DNA from: Ricordea florida
Lineage: Eukaryota; Cnidaria; Anthozoa; Corallimorpharia; Ricordeidae
Direction of reading: 5' to 3'
Length of the DNA: 64,000 nucleotides
NCBI GenBank assembly: GCA_949710005.1
Contig: OX453278.1
Coordinates: forward strand, 2,292,501-2,356,500
The notes under the pieces were generated by a model. That model was given only the letters and a program-made list of their open reading frames with translations, did not search any database and was not told the DNA's origin. Of the stretch, positions 37,401 through 46,600 are shown piece by piece. The number at the start of each line of letters is the position of its first letter. The stretch's first letter is position 1. Both the position numbers and the translations under genes were made by a program.

Positions 37401-39416
37401 TGGAGTTGGAAGCTGGTACTATGCAGAACGACTTGCATAGGATTGAAGAACCATGTCAGATAAGTTCACCAACCAATATGTATGAACCTCACAGAGTCAA
37501 GGAACAAGGTTCAGAACTACTGAGTATACTTGAACCAGAAAACAGGAAGAAACTAATTGAAAAAAATTGAAAAAATACGTTTTAGTAGTTGGTTTTGTAT
37601 TTGTACATGTATATGCATTGTTCATATTTCAAATAAAATCATGAGGACATTACAAAACTCCTCATACATGTACCTCTGACTTTACATGTCCGACCATGTA
37701 CGCACTGCGTACCTATTTTTTGGTTTCCCATCGAAGGCAACTGACCAGAAAAGAATATTATTCGCTAACTCGAAAAGTAGTACAAATTTTTAAACAAAAC
37801 TAGCATTAGAGAAAGTGGTTTAACTACTGTCACCATTAGCACACTTATTTGTTTCTACATGAATATTTTGTTCTCGCAGGTGTTTCTAGGAATTAACGAG
37901 CGGGTTTGTGTTTTAATCAAACCAAGCGAAGTATCGATCTACTAAGAAAAATGTTTTCGTCTTTTGCGGTCTTGCTACAAATTGTCCGGTGTACGTGTCT
38001 TTCACTGCAATTCGTTGACATACAACGTAAATACAGATGTTCAACATTCAGCATAATAACTGAGTTTTGCAGTTTAAGTTTTAATAATTTCTTAAACCTT
38101 GCTCAGGGTCTTGAGAAACTAATCTTCTCAAACGGACAAAGAAATACAGATAACATCTAAGCGTTTTCACTTTCTCTTCCGTCAGAAATAAGGAAGAATG
38201 GTCGGAGAGAACACTCGCCCTTTGAAGTGAAACCAGCATTTAACTTCTTTAATCAAAATAATCTACGTTCTTTAAATGGACTGAAATTAAGACTCAGTTC
38301 AGTGATAAGTAAGAAAAATTTCCTATATAAGGAAAGAAGAAAAATGGCCTTGGTAAACTAGAGGGATATTTAAGGTGGTCTGGATAAGAAATGGGCAAAA
38401 GGCACTTTATTTAGAACGCAAAGCGAATTTATAAACGAGTTGGTGAACGTGAGCGAGTCGTCTATTAAAGCCATTTCAGTGTACCTTCGTGTTCGATGGA
38501 TTTCTTGCTTTTTAGGTTTTGTGAACGAAGCGCAAAAACTTGGCAATTGAAGCGAAAAAAGATGCGAGCTTGTCTGAGTCCAACGGAGAGGAAATTGCCA
38601 GTGAAAGAGGTCAAAAAATTGAGAATTTTACACATTCATGAAGGTTAAGTCGTATTGAGCAATAAATGAAAAATTCGGATATGTAGCAAAAACGGAATTC
38701 CGCAGGTACGAAATTCTGAGAACAGCAGGATAGGTCTACACAGACCCTAAATCCGTAACATGCAAGTTTCACTCTCGCGCCTTTATCGCGTCCTTGCTCA
38801 CGAATTTAACTGGCTTGTTATATTAGCGTGTAATGAGAAAAAGCAGAGGTTTTTTTTCCTTCTCTCATTTGTGCTGTTTAAGACGAAAGCAAAGTACTTT
38901 GAAACTTTTATCCTGCAAATATTAAAAACAGAATTGCTATATTCACCTGCCGTGCTAAAGCTGGCACGAAACATTAATGCAAAACAGGCGCAGCGAAGAA
39001 GATTTTCCTTTAAATGCAAAACACGTACATTAACAGCTCTGGCGGGCACGGAAAATTGTGAAATATGCATAAATGCCATTTAAAAGGGACTGACGCTCCG
39101 CAAAATATATTCAATGAAAACGTTCCCGCTGTTAATATAATAGGAAATGTTTATTTTCCATCGCCCTTCACTTGGCTAAGTTTGCGCTGTCAAATAAAAT
39201 GCAATGTGAACTTAGGTTGGAGAGGTTTTACGAGGCAATTCCAGTTAGATTGACACTGCAATAGTAGTTCAAATTAAGACCACACTCATTAAATTGTTGA
39301 ATATGGGTAACGGTCAATACAGTTGGTAATGTATATTTTCTTCCGAATTTACCTGTTGAGAAAGTTGTAGCCTCAGTAACTGACGGTCGAAACCAGAAGG
39401 AAAGAAGAAAGAAAAC
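16621..39416 (-). CDS. Adhesion GPCR (class B2) with SEA-like, TSP1, CUB and GPS domains; 5' end uncertain
   Basis: Twenty-seven exons in continuous phase sum to 3072 nt (1023 residues plus stop). Transcript order: 39416-39353, 35487-35288, 34805-34752, 34621-34484, 33774-33744, 33410-33267, 30040-29867, 29399-29290, 29196-29144, 28775-28606, 27828-27688, 27611-27261, 25700-25583, 24488-24362, 24250-24183, 23389-23360, 22737-22620, 22376-22276, 21578-21479, 21195-21042, 20743-20677, 20232-20166, 18125-18049, 17817-17691, 17264-17235, 17038-16868, 16707-16621. Domains: hydrophobic start (signal-peptide-like, incomplete), Ser/Thr-rich stalk (about 22-88), SEA-like (about 269-379), TSP1 (380-426), CUB (427-543), short GAIN/GPS (544-697), 7TM (698-938), acidic tail. 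The first exon is the least certain; an ATG exon may lie further upstream. Expected at the plasma membrane in adhesion or matrix sensing. Confidence 0.85.
16868..22376 (-). CDS. Seven-transmembrane exons and C-tail of the adhesion GPCR
   Basis: TM1 is in 22276-22376 (YIGIGISLFLLILAIVHIVW). TM2 is in 21479-21578. TM3 and the start of TM4 are in 21042-21195 (FFVLAEFCWLLLHGLRIHG, a typical 7tm_2 TM3). The rest of TM4 is in 20677-20743. The ECL2 Cys-Trp and TM5 are in 20166-20232 and 18049-18125. TM6/TM7 are in 17691-17817 and the 30-bp exon 17235-17264. The conserved Cys pair (TLCGFL at TM3 and VCWKA in ECL2) is present. The cytoplasmic tail (16868-17038) is acidic, then basic (KRTRKRN), and the final exon 16621-16707 ends at a TAA. 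Confidence 0.88.
17281..17352. repeat. (AAT)n microsatellite
   Basis: Interrupted AAT/AATG runs in an intron of the adhesion GPCR, between exons 17235-17264 and 17691-17817. Confidence 0.9.
18390..18710. mobile_element. Dispersed MITE of the GGCTGAGAGCAGTGCA family
   Basis: It opens with CAACGCGTTGATCGGCTGAG and contains tandem GTGCAGAAAGTTGAAATTGA units and an ATTATTAACAAGTAA segment. The end is inverted relative to the start. Related copies lie at 26300-26735, 26740-26935, 32882-33150, 43216-43582, 58338-58627 and 58645-58935. Confidence 0.6.
19040..19253. mobile_element. MITE with GAGGGTCTCCCAGGGG inverted ends
   Basis: The two ends are inverted copies. The interior is made of repeated TTCCCTTGTTCCC motifs. 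It is in an aGPCR intron. Confidence 0.75.
19349..19527. mobile_element. tRNA-like stretch followed by a small palindromic MITE
   Basis: 19349-19414 read on the minus strand starts GCCGACCGGTTAGCTC and looks tRNA/SINE-derived. 19423-19527 has inverted ends AACAATTATTCGCC and internal repeats of GGTGAATATTCACCGA. A half copy of the same end is near 52803. Confidence 0.5.
20321..20610. mobile_element. TTAA-flanked MITE, copy 2
   Basis: Flanked by TTAA at 20317-20320 and 20611-20614. Same 290-bp length and termini as the copy at 1165-1454, with about five base differences (about 98% identity by eye). It is in an aGPCR intron. Confidence 0.85.
21200..21276. repeat. (AAT)n-(AAG)n compound microsatellite
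   Basis: About ten AAT units turn into about fourteen AAG units, just beyond the acceptor of exon 21042-21195. The purine tract gives spurious poly-Arg and poly-Ser ORFs. Confidence 0.95.
21609..21890. mobile_element. G-rich MITE, GACCGTTCATTTTT ends
   Basis: Inverted termini with long internal G and C runs (C run near 21721-21733). Same family as 4106-4275 and 56650-56920. Confidence 0.7.
22620..25700 (-). CDS. GAIN/GPS region of the adhesion GPCR
   Basis: Exons 25583-25700, 24362-24488, 24183-24250, 23360-23389 and 22620-22737. The GPS has the expected four Cys and Trp pattern: CVTW, then GWSRHGC, then SCAC. The region between CUB and GPS is only about 100 residues, short for a full GAIN domain, so subdomain A seems reduced or absent. 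The cleavage tripeptide, normally H-L-T/S after C-x-C-x, reads H-D-G in CACDHDGLF. The nucleophile position is Gly, so self-cleavage is not expected. Confidence 0.85.
24690..24815 (+). mobile_element. Probable LINE 3' end with (TTTGA)n tail
   Basis: A sequence ending AATAAATTTGATTTGATTTG, a short pentamer tail typical of non-LTR retrotransposon 3' ends. No coding part is visible. Confidence 0.4.
25296..25510. mobile_element. Tc1/pogo-like MITE
   Basis: The ends TACAGTCGACT and AGTCGACTGTA are inverted and sit on TA dinucleotides. Internal repeats of CGATAACTCGAACC are present. This end type is common in pogo/Tigger-derived MITEs. It is in an aGPCR intron. Confidence 0.75.
25960..26270. repeat. 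Foldback repeat with GAGAAAATGAGGAAAGAGAA ends
   Basis: The left end near 26000 recurs inverted near 26230-26265. Interior sequence (GCGCGGTTTCCCATGGCGCA-like) is shared in opposite orientation with about 55650-55860, next to the 57-bp array. One dispersed family. Confidence 0.6.
26300..26935. mobile_element. Two adjacent MITEs of the GGCTGAGAGCAGTGCA family, inverted
   Basis: 26300-26735 starts with ATTACTCGATTCTGATTGG; 26740-26935 ends with its reverse complement. The middle contains CTCGTTCAATTTGGAATTAA and its inverted copy. Confidence 0.65.
27261..27611 (-). CDS. CUB domain exon of the adhesion GPCR
   Basis: A single 351-bp exon starts at CGDVLTGGG, continues with FFPRNYPNDVRCEW and KCFYDFVEFFEG, and ends in IMSWKT. 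Four Cys are at the spacing of CUB domains, with the Asp/Glu positions of a calcium site (YDFVEF). CUB domains bind extracellular partners, often through calcium. Confidence 0.9.
27688..27828 (-). CDS. Thrombospondin type 1 repeat exon
   Basis: A symmetric 141-bp exon (phase 1 on both sides) encodes a TSP1 repeat: YSHWSPWDKC, FRQRRKRQC, then the remaining Cys including CDGPREEDRQC. The WxxW and basic run fit C-mannosylation and glycan binding. It lies between the SEA-like and CUB modules. Confidence 0.92.
28214..28487. mobile_element. Second TTAA-flanked MITE family
   Basis: TTAA at 28210-28213 and 28488-28491. The termini contain GCAGGAGCCCATCACCCGG and its exact inverse. 274 bp, no ORF. 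Different sequence from the 290-bp family but the same target preference. Confidence 0.8.
28606..29399 (-). CDS. SEA-like domain exons
   Basis: Exons 29290-29399, 29144-29196 and 28606-28775. The pattern FETHLTVTNRTFNNNLND, then YKDLVQQLKET, then a beta-strand block with ATFYLDVEIFSS resembles SEA domains. The usual GSVVV self-cleavage turn is not seen; the corresponding stretch reads SSNGVKATF. Several N-glycosylation sequons are present. The domain name is probable rather than certain. Confidence 0.65.
29505..29808 (-). repeat. 106-bp minisatellite, about 3 units, in an aGPCR intron
   Basis: Three units with period 106 (tcac at 29611 and 29717), the reverse complement of the EXOC1 arrays. 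The array edge is 58 bp from the 5' splice site of exon 29867-30040. Confidence 0.92.
30787..31265 (-). pseudogene. 5'-truncated LINE fragment (reverse-transcriptase C-terminus)
   Basis: On the minus strand the frame from about 31265 to 30964 reads LGWLNLNQRRHFHRCLYVYK, then VHRYNTRSKDHFRLP, then NWGKQRTCYHAFKDWNALDS. The HxYNTR...LP...GK...Y...WN.L pattern is the C-terminal end of CR1/jockey-type reverse transcriptase ORFs. A 3' UTR and an (ATT)n tail near 30787-30800 follow. Its truncated 5' end touches the TAA microsatellite at 31273-31324. Confidence 0.75.
31273..31324. repeat. (TAA)n microsatellite between two LINE fragments
   Basis: About 15 imperfect TAA units. The 5' ends of both the minus-strand and plus-strand LINE fragments abut it. 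Confidence 0.9.
31325..32880 (+). mobile_element. 5'-truncated R4/Dong-like LINE with restriction-like endonuclease
   Basis: The frame is open from the microsatellite edge through 32752; the indicated start at 31367 is a TTG, so no genuine N-terminus exists. Segments in order: end of the RT palm/thumb (SQDIGMEFGVKKCGVVVLKR), thumb region, a CCHC-type knuckle (CRMCGSKGETVAHVVSEC), the RHDNVARYIHW stretch, then a PD-(D/E)xK nuclease (ARRPDIVF, then VVVIDVAIPGDDRV, then EKVEKYQ). This order belongs to LINEs with a C-terminal restriction-like endonuclease. Dong and R4 elements are known to insert in TAA repeats, and here both ends are TAA runs (31273-31324 and 32866-32881). About 461 codons stay open, so the copy is young. 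It is antisense to the aGPCR, in an intron. Confidence 0.85.
32882..33150. mobile_element. Copy of the dispersed intronic MITE family
   Basis: Starts ACACGAGAAAATTACTCTAT and includes TTATTAACAAGTAATCAAGC and inverted CTCGTTCAATTTGTGATT segments, like 26300-26735. It lies directly after the TAA tail of the LINE. Confidence 0.6.
34362..34423. repeat. (CCA)n microsatellite
   Basis: About 20 CCA/CCACCAG units in an aGPCR intron. The poly-Pro ORF across it is an artefact. Confidence 0.95.
35073..35218. mobile_element. 146-bp palindromic MITE with perfect 8-bp target duplication
   Basis: The termini GGCATATAATTCATGGTAGG and their inverse are bounded by CAAATAAG at 35065-35072 and 35219-35226. 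An inner hairpin (ACAAGGGTTTACAAAGG and complement) makes it nearly a full palindrome. An 8-bp duplication suggests hAT-type mobilisation. It lies between aGPCR exons 34752-34805 and 35288-35487. Confidence 0.85.
36908..37570 (+). CDS. Protein with DSHSR motif, protease-like domain fragment (transposon-associated?), 220 aa
   Basis: A true ATG at 36908 (MAEILQIGDSLYTLL) and an intact frame of 220 codons, on the strand opposite the aGPCR intron it sits in. The core is FKIFDSHSRNVWGQF, then TAVLLEFASIESIVNYIE. FDSHSR followed by G-x-A-V-L-L-x-F is typical of a cysteine-peptidase-like domain found in large transposon-encoded (Helitron/PIF1-type) proteins of fish and cnidarians, distantly like herpesvirus tegument proteases. 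That link is from memory. Asp and His of the presumed catalytic site are present; the upstream Cys segment is missing, so this looks like the second half of a domain. It could be a domesticated gene or a fragment; the tail is unrelated and polar. Confidence 0.45.
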   Translation: MAEILQIGDSLYTLLSKCTGQTFLLLCELPENVSVFNINFSLHYSESLAGNVKGHLMNSITQVDEGLHPYVSLMEALESILFCMNYKSCLLTVECNTVAIFKTSNSLFKIFDSHSRNVWGQFDTSGTAVLLEFASIESIVNYIEAVYPNKSVVPFEILGVRVFTMELEAGTMQNDLHRIEEPCQISSPTNMYEPHRVKEQGSELLSILEPENRKKLIEKN

Positions 39417-42400
39417 CTGAAAAAAAAAAAAAAAAAAAACACAAAGCAAAGCGTAAAGGTCATAACTTACGCTATTTTAATGAGCCAACACTTTGCCAAC
39501 TGGATGTGACCAGAATGCCTGACTACATCAAGGGGCTAGTTTCAAAATACTCCAAATTAAGCTGGCAAATATCGAGCATTTTTTTTCCAGCTTCTTGGAA
39601 TACAATTGTTTCTTACCCCAATAGCAGACAGGGAAAACATTCCAAATTCCATGTTGGCGCCTTAAAACCAAAACTAAACCAAACGAAACCTTGAACAAAA
39701 CTTTTAGACTATCTCTAAGATCCTGCGCAAGGTACGTCACAGGTACCGAGTTTACAAAGCAACTGCGAACAAGCCGCTGTACATAATTTGACCAAGGGCC
39801 GACATTAGCATGATTTATTAATAACGTCCGATCCTCTTCGGAGCAAACATGTTTATTTAAACAGCTAACATTTGACCGAAAATCCACAACAAGAACGGTA
39901 TCAATTGATTCTATTTGAAATCAATTTGGCCCGACTTTTAAGAATTTTCTCCAATATATGTATGGTAGATTTACAAGATATTTTTTGCCAACATTATAGA
40001 CCCCTATTGGTTTTGTTTTTTGCGTCGCTAAGCGAGCCATAGGACGTTTTCGGCCACCTGCTCGAAATATTAGCGCTCTGATTGGCTAACAAGGAAGCGC
40101 GCAATTTGCCACATCTTGAGATGTTATATATCAATCCAGGAACGAAAACTATGTTTTCGTCGAGCTTAGTATTTCATCCCAGAAAACACGGTTTCCTTGC
40201 TCAGATAGAAGGGTTTATACTTCATGCAAGTATGCCATATAGTCTCCCGCGCTCATCACAATGGTGCGGAAGACTATATGGCATACTGGCATGAAGTATA
40301 AACCCACCCATTATGCCATATTGTCTCCCGCACAATTGTGATGTGCGCGGGAGACTATATGGCATACTGTAATGAAGTATATCCTAATAGAAGAGATTTT
40401 TCAAGGTGCAGCACAGCCCGCTATTGGGTATATCCGGTCACGTGTCAGACCTGAGAAAGCCAACCAAAATGGGTAGTTTCCATGTCAAATATACTTAATT
40501 GCACATGACAAAAACACATTCTAAATTTCAGTCAAGGTCATAAGTAACTAAACGAGAACCTTTAAATATCGAAGACATATAAGATACCATAACATACCAG
40601 TTAATTTTCGGCTGCCTGCAATATAATACCAACACCAAAGAGATTTGCTTTTACGTGTTCGCATTATCCAAATGTATGTTACGCGGGAAAATATTAAGAA
40701 TGCATGACAAACAATAACAATTACAGTAATGTTCTGCTGTGCACAATATATATCCGTGTTAATACCAACACCAAAGACACGCGATGTATATTAGGCGGCG
40801 GGTTACCGATTTACATTAAGACCTTTGTGTTTATAAAGGAAACACTTGCAAAACAACTTAAAAATGTTTACTGATATCTTAAAAGGTCAACTCATATTTA
40901 AACCATTTCTGGAACGGAGAAAACAACAGAAACAAAGGGATAGTGGAATTTTCTACTTTTATTTCTGGTTAACACTTTTTTAAAACATTATTATTTTTCA
41001 CTAAATTCGAACTATCTGGGATTGACTCCCATGTCTTTTTCAAAATTGACATTTCAATTTCTTGTTTTCTCACTGCCACGCCAGTGAGTATGTTATTTTG
41101 GCAAAATGCCGCCGGTTTCTTCGCGCACAGTTTCTTCAACGAGTCTTAAATTCTAATGATCTTTAGTTTGTAAAACACTCGAACAATGGCGACGACAGCT
41201 GTAAATTTTGCCTCTCGCCAAAACGGTGCTGGTCTTTCCAGGGAACATCTGATCTCCCGCTAAAATTACACAGGTTCTAACGCACGAAGCATTTTTTTAA
41301 TACCAGTACACATCCTGAGTACTAGGCTGTAACAGCCTGTAATAATCTCTACGACAGGAATAATATTTATAAATTTCAAACTGATCTCGAAAAAAACCTG
41401 TGTAAGCACAGAGGAGAGCGAATTTTAATTCACCAAGCGACTGCTTTGGTTTTACGTTGCTGCGACAGGTGATTGGCTTAAGAAACGCACGCCACTTTAT
41501 CAAATCAATCAATCAGGGGCCGGTTGTTCGAAGGCCGATTAGCGCTAAACCAAGGCTAAATTTTAACCCGTGATTCTTTTCCTCTTGTTAAAAAGCATTT
41601 TCTCCGATAACTCTTTATATATTTTTTAGGGTATACAATCATCAAATTGTAGTCAAAAAGAATTAAACTGAATGTGCTTTTTAAGCTCTCATATCTGCAT
41701 TTAAATTTCGCACTAACCCTGGGTTACCTTAACCCTGCTTCGAATAACCCGGCCCAGAAGTTGAAACTAGCGCGTTTTCCCGCACTTGGAGCTGACGACT
41801 TGTATTCACTTTAATGATTGGTTCATTGCACTGTGCGCTTTTATTATTAGTTATTATAATTAAGACGTCATTTCCGCCTTGCACGATTCAGTTTCTGTAC
41901 AAAGCTGCCAAACGAACGTCTCGATGTGTTTTCGTCTATATAATAAAAAGAAAATTACACGTTAGCTCGAGAATATGCACGAACGAGTGAGATATTGTTC
42001 TTGCCACTCAAACATAAAATTCATCTTTTCGTCGCCGAGTAATATCCTCTAATTATTAGTCGGGCAACCGACTATAGGTTTACCCTCGAGTTTCATCGCA
42101 AATCGCAGTCACGTGCAATGGGGAATACCGCAGACACGTAATACGGGCGCAACCTTCTTTCCACGATGTCGTTAGTCGATGGCGAATATGTTGAAAACAA
42201 ATGGTGTCATCTTTTCTACGCTCAAACATACAGACCCACAAACCGTTCGCGGTAGACCCACTCTAAAAGATGGCGTGTGTAATGAGCGTATATTTCGAAA
42301 CGGGTCGTTCCGCGAACTGAAAATAGCAAAAGAATCAAATGATTTAGCGAATATAATGTCTCAAAAGAATCAAACCAGAAATCAAACGAGTTACCAGTGA

Positions 42401-42511
42401 ACAGAAAATGTGGACAGAGTGACAGAAGAGCATTTGCTGATAAAGACAAGGTGCCTCGCGATGAAACTCGAGGAAACGACAACAAAGATCCCACGTTTCC
42501 GTTGCGGCTAA
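37571..42511. other. Long aGPCR/intergenic stretch, few features
   Basis: Apart from the putative first aGPCR exon (39353-39416), a poly-A run at 39421-39440 and the palindromes at 40211-40385, I see no supported exon. Short ORFs here (for example 38760-39083 and 42179-42400) lack splice or domain support. Confidence 0.4.
40211..40385. repeat. Two consecutive hairpin palindromes
   Basis: 40211-40305 has 35-bp arms (GGGTTTATACTTCATGC and inverse). 40312-40385 forms a second, related hairpin with ATGCCATATTGTCTCCCGC. It looks like a MITE with a duplicated arm. Confidence 0.7.
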
Positions 42512-43072
42512 AACTTCAGAATACCCGGCCACGATTGCATGACATTAAAGTTCTGCTCCAGCAGTCCCGCAGTTAATAAATATTTGCATATGGAAACAAA
42601 TACCTCGTTCTATAATCCATGTGCCGAAAACAAGCACAATACACATGAATATTCCTCGTTCTATAATCCATGTGCCGAAAACAAGCACAATACACATGAA
42701 TATTCCTCGTTCTATAATCCATGTGCCGAAAACAAGCACAATACACATGAATATTCCTCGTTCTATAATCCATCTGCCGAAAACAAGTAATCCATGTCAT
42801 ATCCTTTTTTCCAACTGCGGAAGTGCGGGACTGCGGGAGCACTAGTTCTATACCCTTCTAAAATTTCTTTTCTTTCCCACTGCGGGACTGCGGGACTGCG
42901 GGACTGCGGGACTGCGGGAGCACTACTTCTATACCCACTCCATCCACTTTATTTCTTTTAAAATATTTTTTGGCCCATTTCTCTTTTTTAATTTCATGAT
43001 TGACATCGCGACTGCGGCACCACGGGAGCACGAGATTAATGTCACGCAATCGTGGCCGGGTATTCTGAAGTT
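42512..43072. mobile_element. Foldback element with internal minisatellites
   Basis: The termini 42512-42548 and 43036-43072 are inverted repeats of 37 bp with a single mismatch (contain ACCCGGCCACGATTGC). Inside are a 51-bp tandem array (42603-42790, 3.6 units), a 10-bp GGGACTGCGG-type array (about 42880-42920) and nested inverted CTGCGGGA stretches. No transposase. Confidence 0.8.
42603..42790. repeat. 51-bp tandem array
   Basis: Units begin CCTCGTTCTATAATCCATG at 42603, 42654, 42705 and 42756 (partial). The unit length is a multiple of 3, which creates repetitive ORFs in all frames. Confidence 0.95.
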
Positions 43073-43215
43073 GCTCCCATAACACGTCTACCTGTTGTCC
43101 GACTTACGATCTTAGATCGTCTTGTTTATGATTAGTTGGAGCAATAACATTGGTTTAGATGTTACTACAGAATATCAAAACCGCTCTTATAACAATAAAG
43201 CAATTACTACTCTAA

Positions 43216-43582
43216 ATAATATACATGAAAAAAATGCTCCATTCTGACTAACTAGGAGCAGTGCAATTCAAGTGTAACACTAGTGCAAAACGTGTAACAT
43301 CAGTGCAAAAAGTGTAACACCAGTGCAAGACTGTAACACCAGTGCAAAAAGTGTAACACCAGTGCAAAAAGTGTAACACCAGTGCAAAAACAGTAACACT
43401 AGTGTAAAAAGTGTAACGCCCGTGTAAATTACAAATCAAATATTTTTTTCATGTATAATTATCCATAAGAAATCATACGGTTTTCTTGTTCAATTCAGTT
43501 GTGATTCACTTACGCTCGTGATTTTTTTAAAAAGCTCACTTGTGCAAGTTAATCACAAATTGAACTTGAAACCGTACTAATG
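43216..43582. mobile_element. Dispersed MITE copy with an internal 20-bp tandem array
   Basis: Same family as 26300-26735. Between 43265 and 43430 the unit AGTGTAACACCAGTGCAAAA repeats about eight times, an expansion not seen to this degree in the other copies. Confidence 0.7.
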
Positions 43583-43629
43583 GAATTTTAAAGAAGGATA
43601 ACATCGTTACAGAGTCTTTTAATCAGTGT

Positions 43630-46600
43630 TCAGTGAGACTGAGCAATGTTGGAGAAGAACGATAGAATGTCATTTATGCTAACATCCATGTTTATCATGG
43701 AACCAGGATAACAACGCCGAATGAGATCCTCAAAATTCTTGTACTGTTGAATAAACTCCTCTTGCATAGAGCGCCACACAACCTGGCCAAAAAGGAAAAC
43801 AAGAGTTGTGTACCAGACCTGGGGGATACCACTTACTGGCCTTTATAGCATTTAATTTCACTTCATTTTCTTGTCTTGCAGTGACCACACGGGGCCGCGT
43901 GTTTCAATTTACTAATTAAGATCATGCAGTGTAACCATTCTTTATAAAGCTACTGAACGATACGGTACTGTGGTACTGTTTGTTGTACTATACAGTGTGG
44001 TTCTAACTTTTTCATTCTTGGATCAAACCATGCAGTGTGACCATTCTTTGTACAGCTACTGAACAGTACTGTACTGTGGTACTGTTTGTTTTACTATACA
44101 GTGTGGTTCTAGCTTTTTCATCTGTGGATCAAACCATGCAGTGTGACAATTCTTTGCAAAGCTACTGAACAGTACTGTACTGTGGTACCGTTGTTTTACT
44201 ATACAGTGTGGTTCTAACTTTTTCACCTGTGGATCAAACCATGCAGTGTGACAATTCTTTGTAAAGCTACTGAACAGTACGGTACTGTGGTACTGTTTGT
44301 TGTACTATACAGTGTGGTTCTAACTTTTTCACCTGTGGATCAAACCATGCAGTGTGACCATTCTTTGCAAAGCTACTGAACAGTACTGTACTGTGGTACT
44401 GTTTGTTTTACTACACAGTGTGGTTCTAGCTTTTTCATCTGTGGATCAAACTATGCAGTGTTACCATTCTTTGGACAGCTACCGAAAAGGACTGAAGTGC
44501 GGTACTGTCTATTTTACTAAACAGTGTACAGTGTGAGCAGACAGACCTGAAGCAGATTTTCCTCTTCACACAAGTGTTTCTCTACTTTCTTGTACAGATG
44601 TTCCAGTCCTTTTTTCAGTTCTTTAGCGGGGTACTCCTTGATGCACTTGCGCAGTTCTTGTTTGCTGAAGGCTAGCTGGTATCCAACTTCCTCTTCTTTG
44701 ACCCCGGCGGCTATACGTTCCTGTACTCCCTCAAAAAAGATCTACAGAGCATAACACAAAGGGAGGCCTATAAAGGCTGGTCCTCGTATCAAGATAAATA
44801 ACGATATAGTGAGGATAACAAGATCGTGAACATAAGATGCGCAAACACAAACATAGGAATAATCAACTAAGTTATTCTTCTATCAGACATAATTTGATGC
44901 TACACTGGTTTGAAATAATGAATGTGACTTAAAAGTTACAATTCATCGATCCAGGTCGGTGGGTCGGTGAATTGAGTCGGTTGAATCTAACTGAATTACA
45001 AACCAGCGTAGCATCAGACTACTGTACGTCTGATTGTCCACCTTGTTGCAATATGCACATTTCCTTTATTTATTCTTCTATGTTCGCGCTTGGAAGCGAT
45101 CCAGTACCAATACCAACAGAAATGCTGTACTTCACTTTAAGATTTAAAAAGCTGTGCATGCAATAGCAGCCCAGTAATTACAATTACTCCTCAAACGCAT
45201 TAATAGTGTATAGGTCAAGGACAATGAAAATCAAACACCATGACGTGTTTGGATATCTGATGAAACACGTCTTGATTTTGCACATTTCTTTTCTCTTTCC
45301 AAATAATTTCTTTTTCTTTTAAGCTATATGGAACACTCGATACATGCGTAATATCTTGAATTCAGCCGAAAATGCTCCGCTGCTCGTCGCATTTTCAGCG
45401 ATTAATCCCTGATGAAACGCTGCACCTCGTTTTTGATGTATCACTGCATACCGCTTTGAACTTTTCAGTTAACTAAATTTGTAACTTTTTCTTACGTTGA
45501 CTTTATCCATGGGCCTTCCCAGCATTCCCTTCACGTACATCTTCTGACTTTCCGAATACTTCTTCTTCGCTTCCCGCTTCTCATGCTCCAAACACGAGAT
45601 CTTGAGGCGTGTCAGCACCCCTAGCAACGAAAACCGGGTGTGATAAAGCTGCTTTAAGATAAAATGGGAGTTCGGCTTCTGTATACAGCATGAAGAACCT
45701 GGAGGTCTTGTTATTTTCCGGTTGCACGGGATGCTAGCTTATCGCAGGGTTGGTCCTAGCATTGTATCACGATTATCGATTTACAAATTTGGGTAAAGAG
45801 AGGCATGTGAGCTAAGTCTATCAGGCAAAAGGAGACACAGTACCATCAGCTGGGCTTAAACCGAAATCCCCATATTACGATTTTAAGTCCAAGACACTAC
45901 CCACCAAACTATTGCCTTCACTAGTTCAAGTTTCAAATGAAAACAGAGCGAAGAAAGTGCGATACAGTATTAAAACAGGACAAAGATTTGACAGGAAATT
46001 AAACTGAGTGAAGACGAACTTAAAATAAATAACAGTTTCCTACTCACTAAACATATGATGGTAGTTCTCTGCAAAAGAAAAAAAATATTGTTAAGGTGAT
46101 GTTATGATTAAATATCAGTGTTTTACTTCTGTTAAGAGGCTAAAATTGTAAACGCTCAATAGTTTATAAAAATCTGACATGTCATGGGAAGAGCGACTAT
46201 TTTAAACTGGACTTCTACCTTTTTCATCTGTGGATCAAACTATGCAGTGTGACCATTCACTGTAAAGCTATTGAACAGTACTGTACTGTGGTACTGTTTG
46301 TTTTACTATACAGTGTGGTTCTACCTTTTTCATCTGTGGATCAAACCATGCAGTGTGACCATTCTTTGTAAAGCTACTGAACAGTACTGTACTGTGGTAC
46401 TGTTTGTTTTACTATACAGTGTGGTTCTACCTTTTTCATCTGTGGATCAAACCATGCAGTGTGACCATTCTTTGTAAAGCTATTGAACAGTACTGTACTG
46501 TGGTACTGTTTGTTTTACTATACAGTGTGGTTCTACCTTTTTCATCTGTGGATCAAACCATGCAGTGTGACCATTCTTTGTAAAGCTATTGAACAGTACT

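Noticed and set aside
42539..42842. Repetitive ORFs on both strands
   Set aside because: Produced by the 51-bp array in a foldback element; all frames stay open for the same reason.
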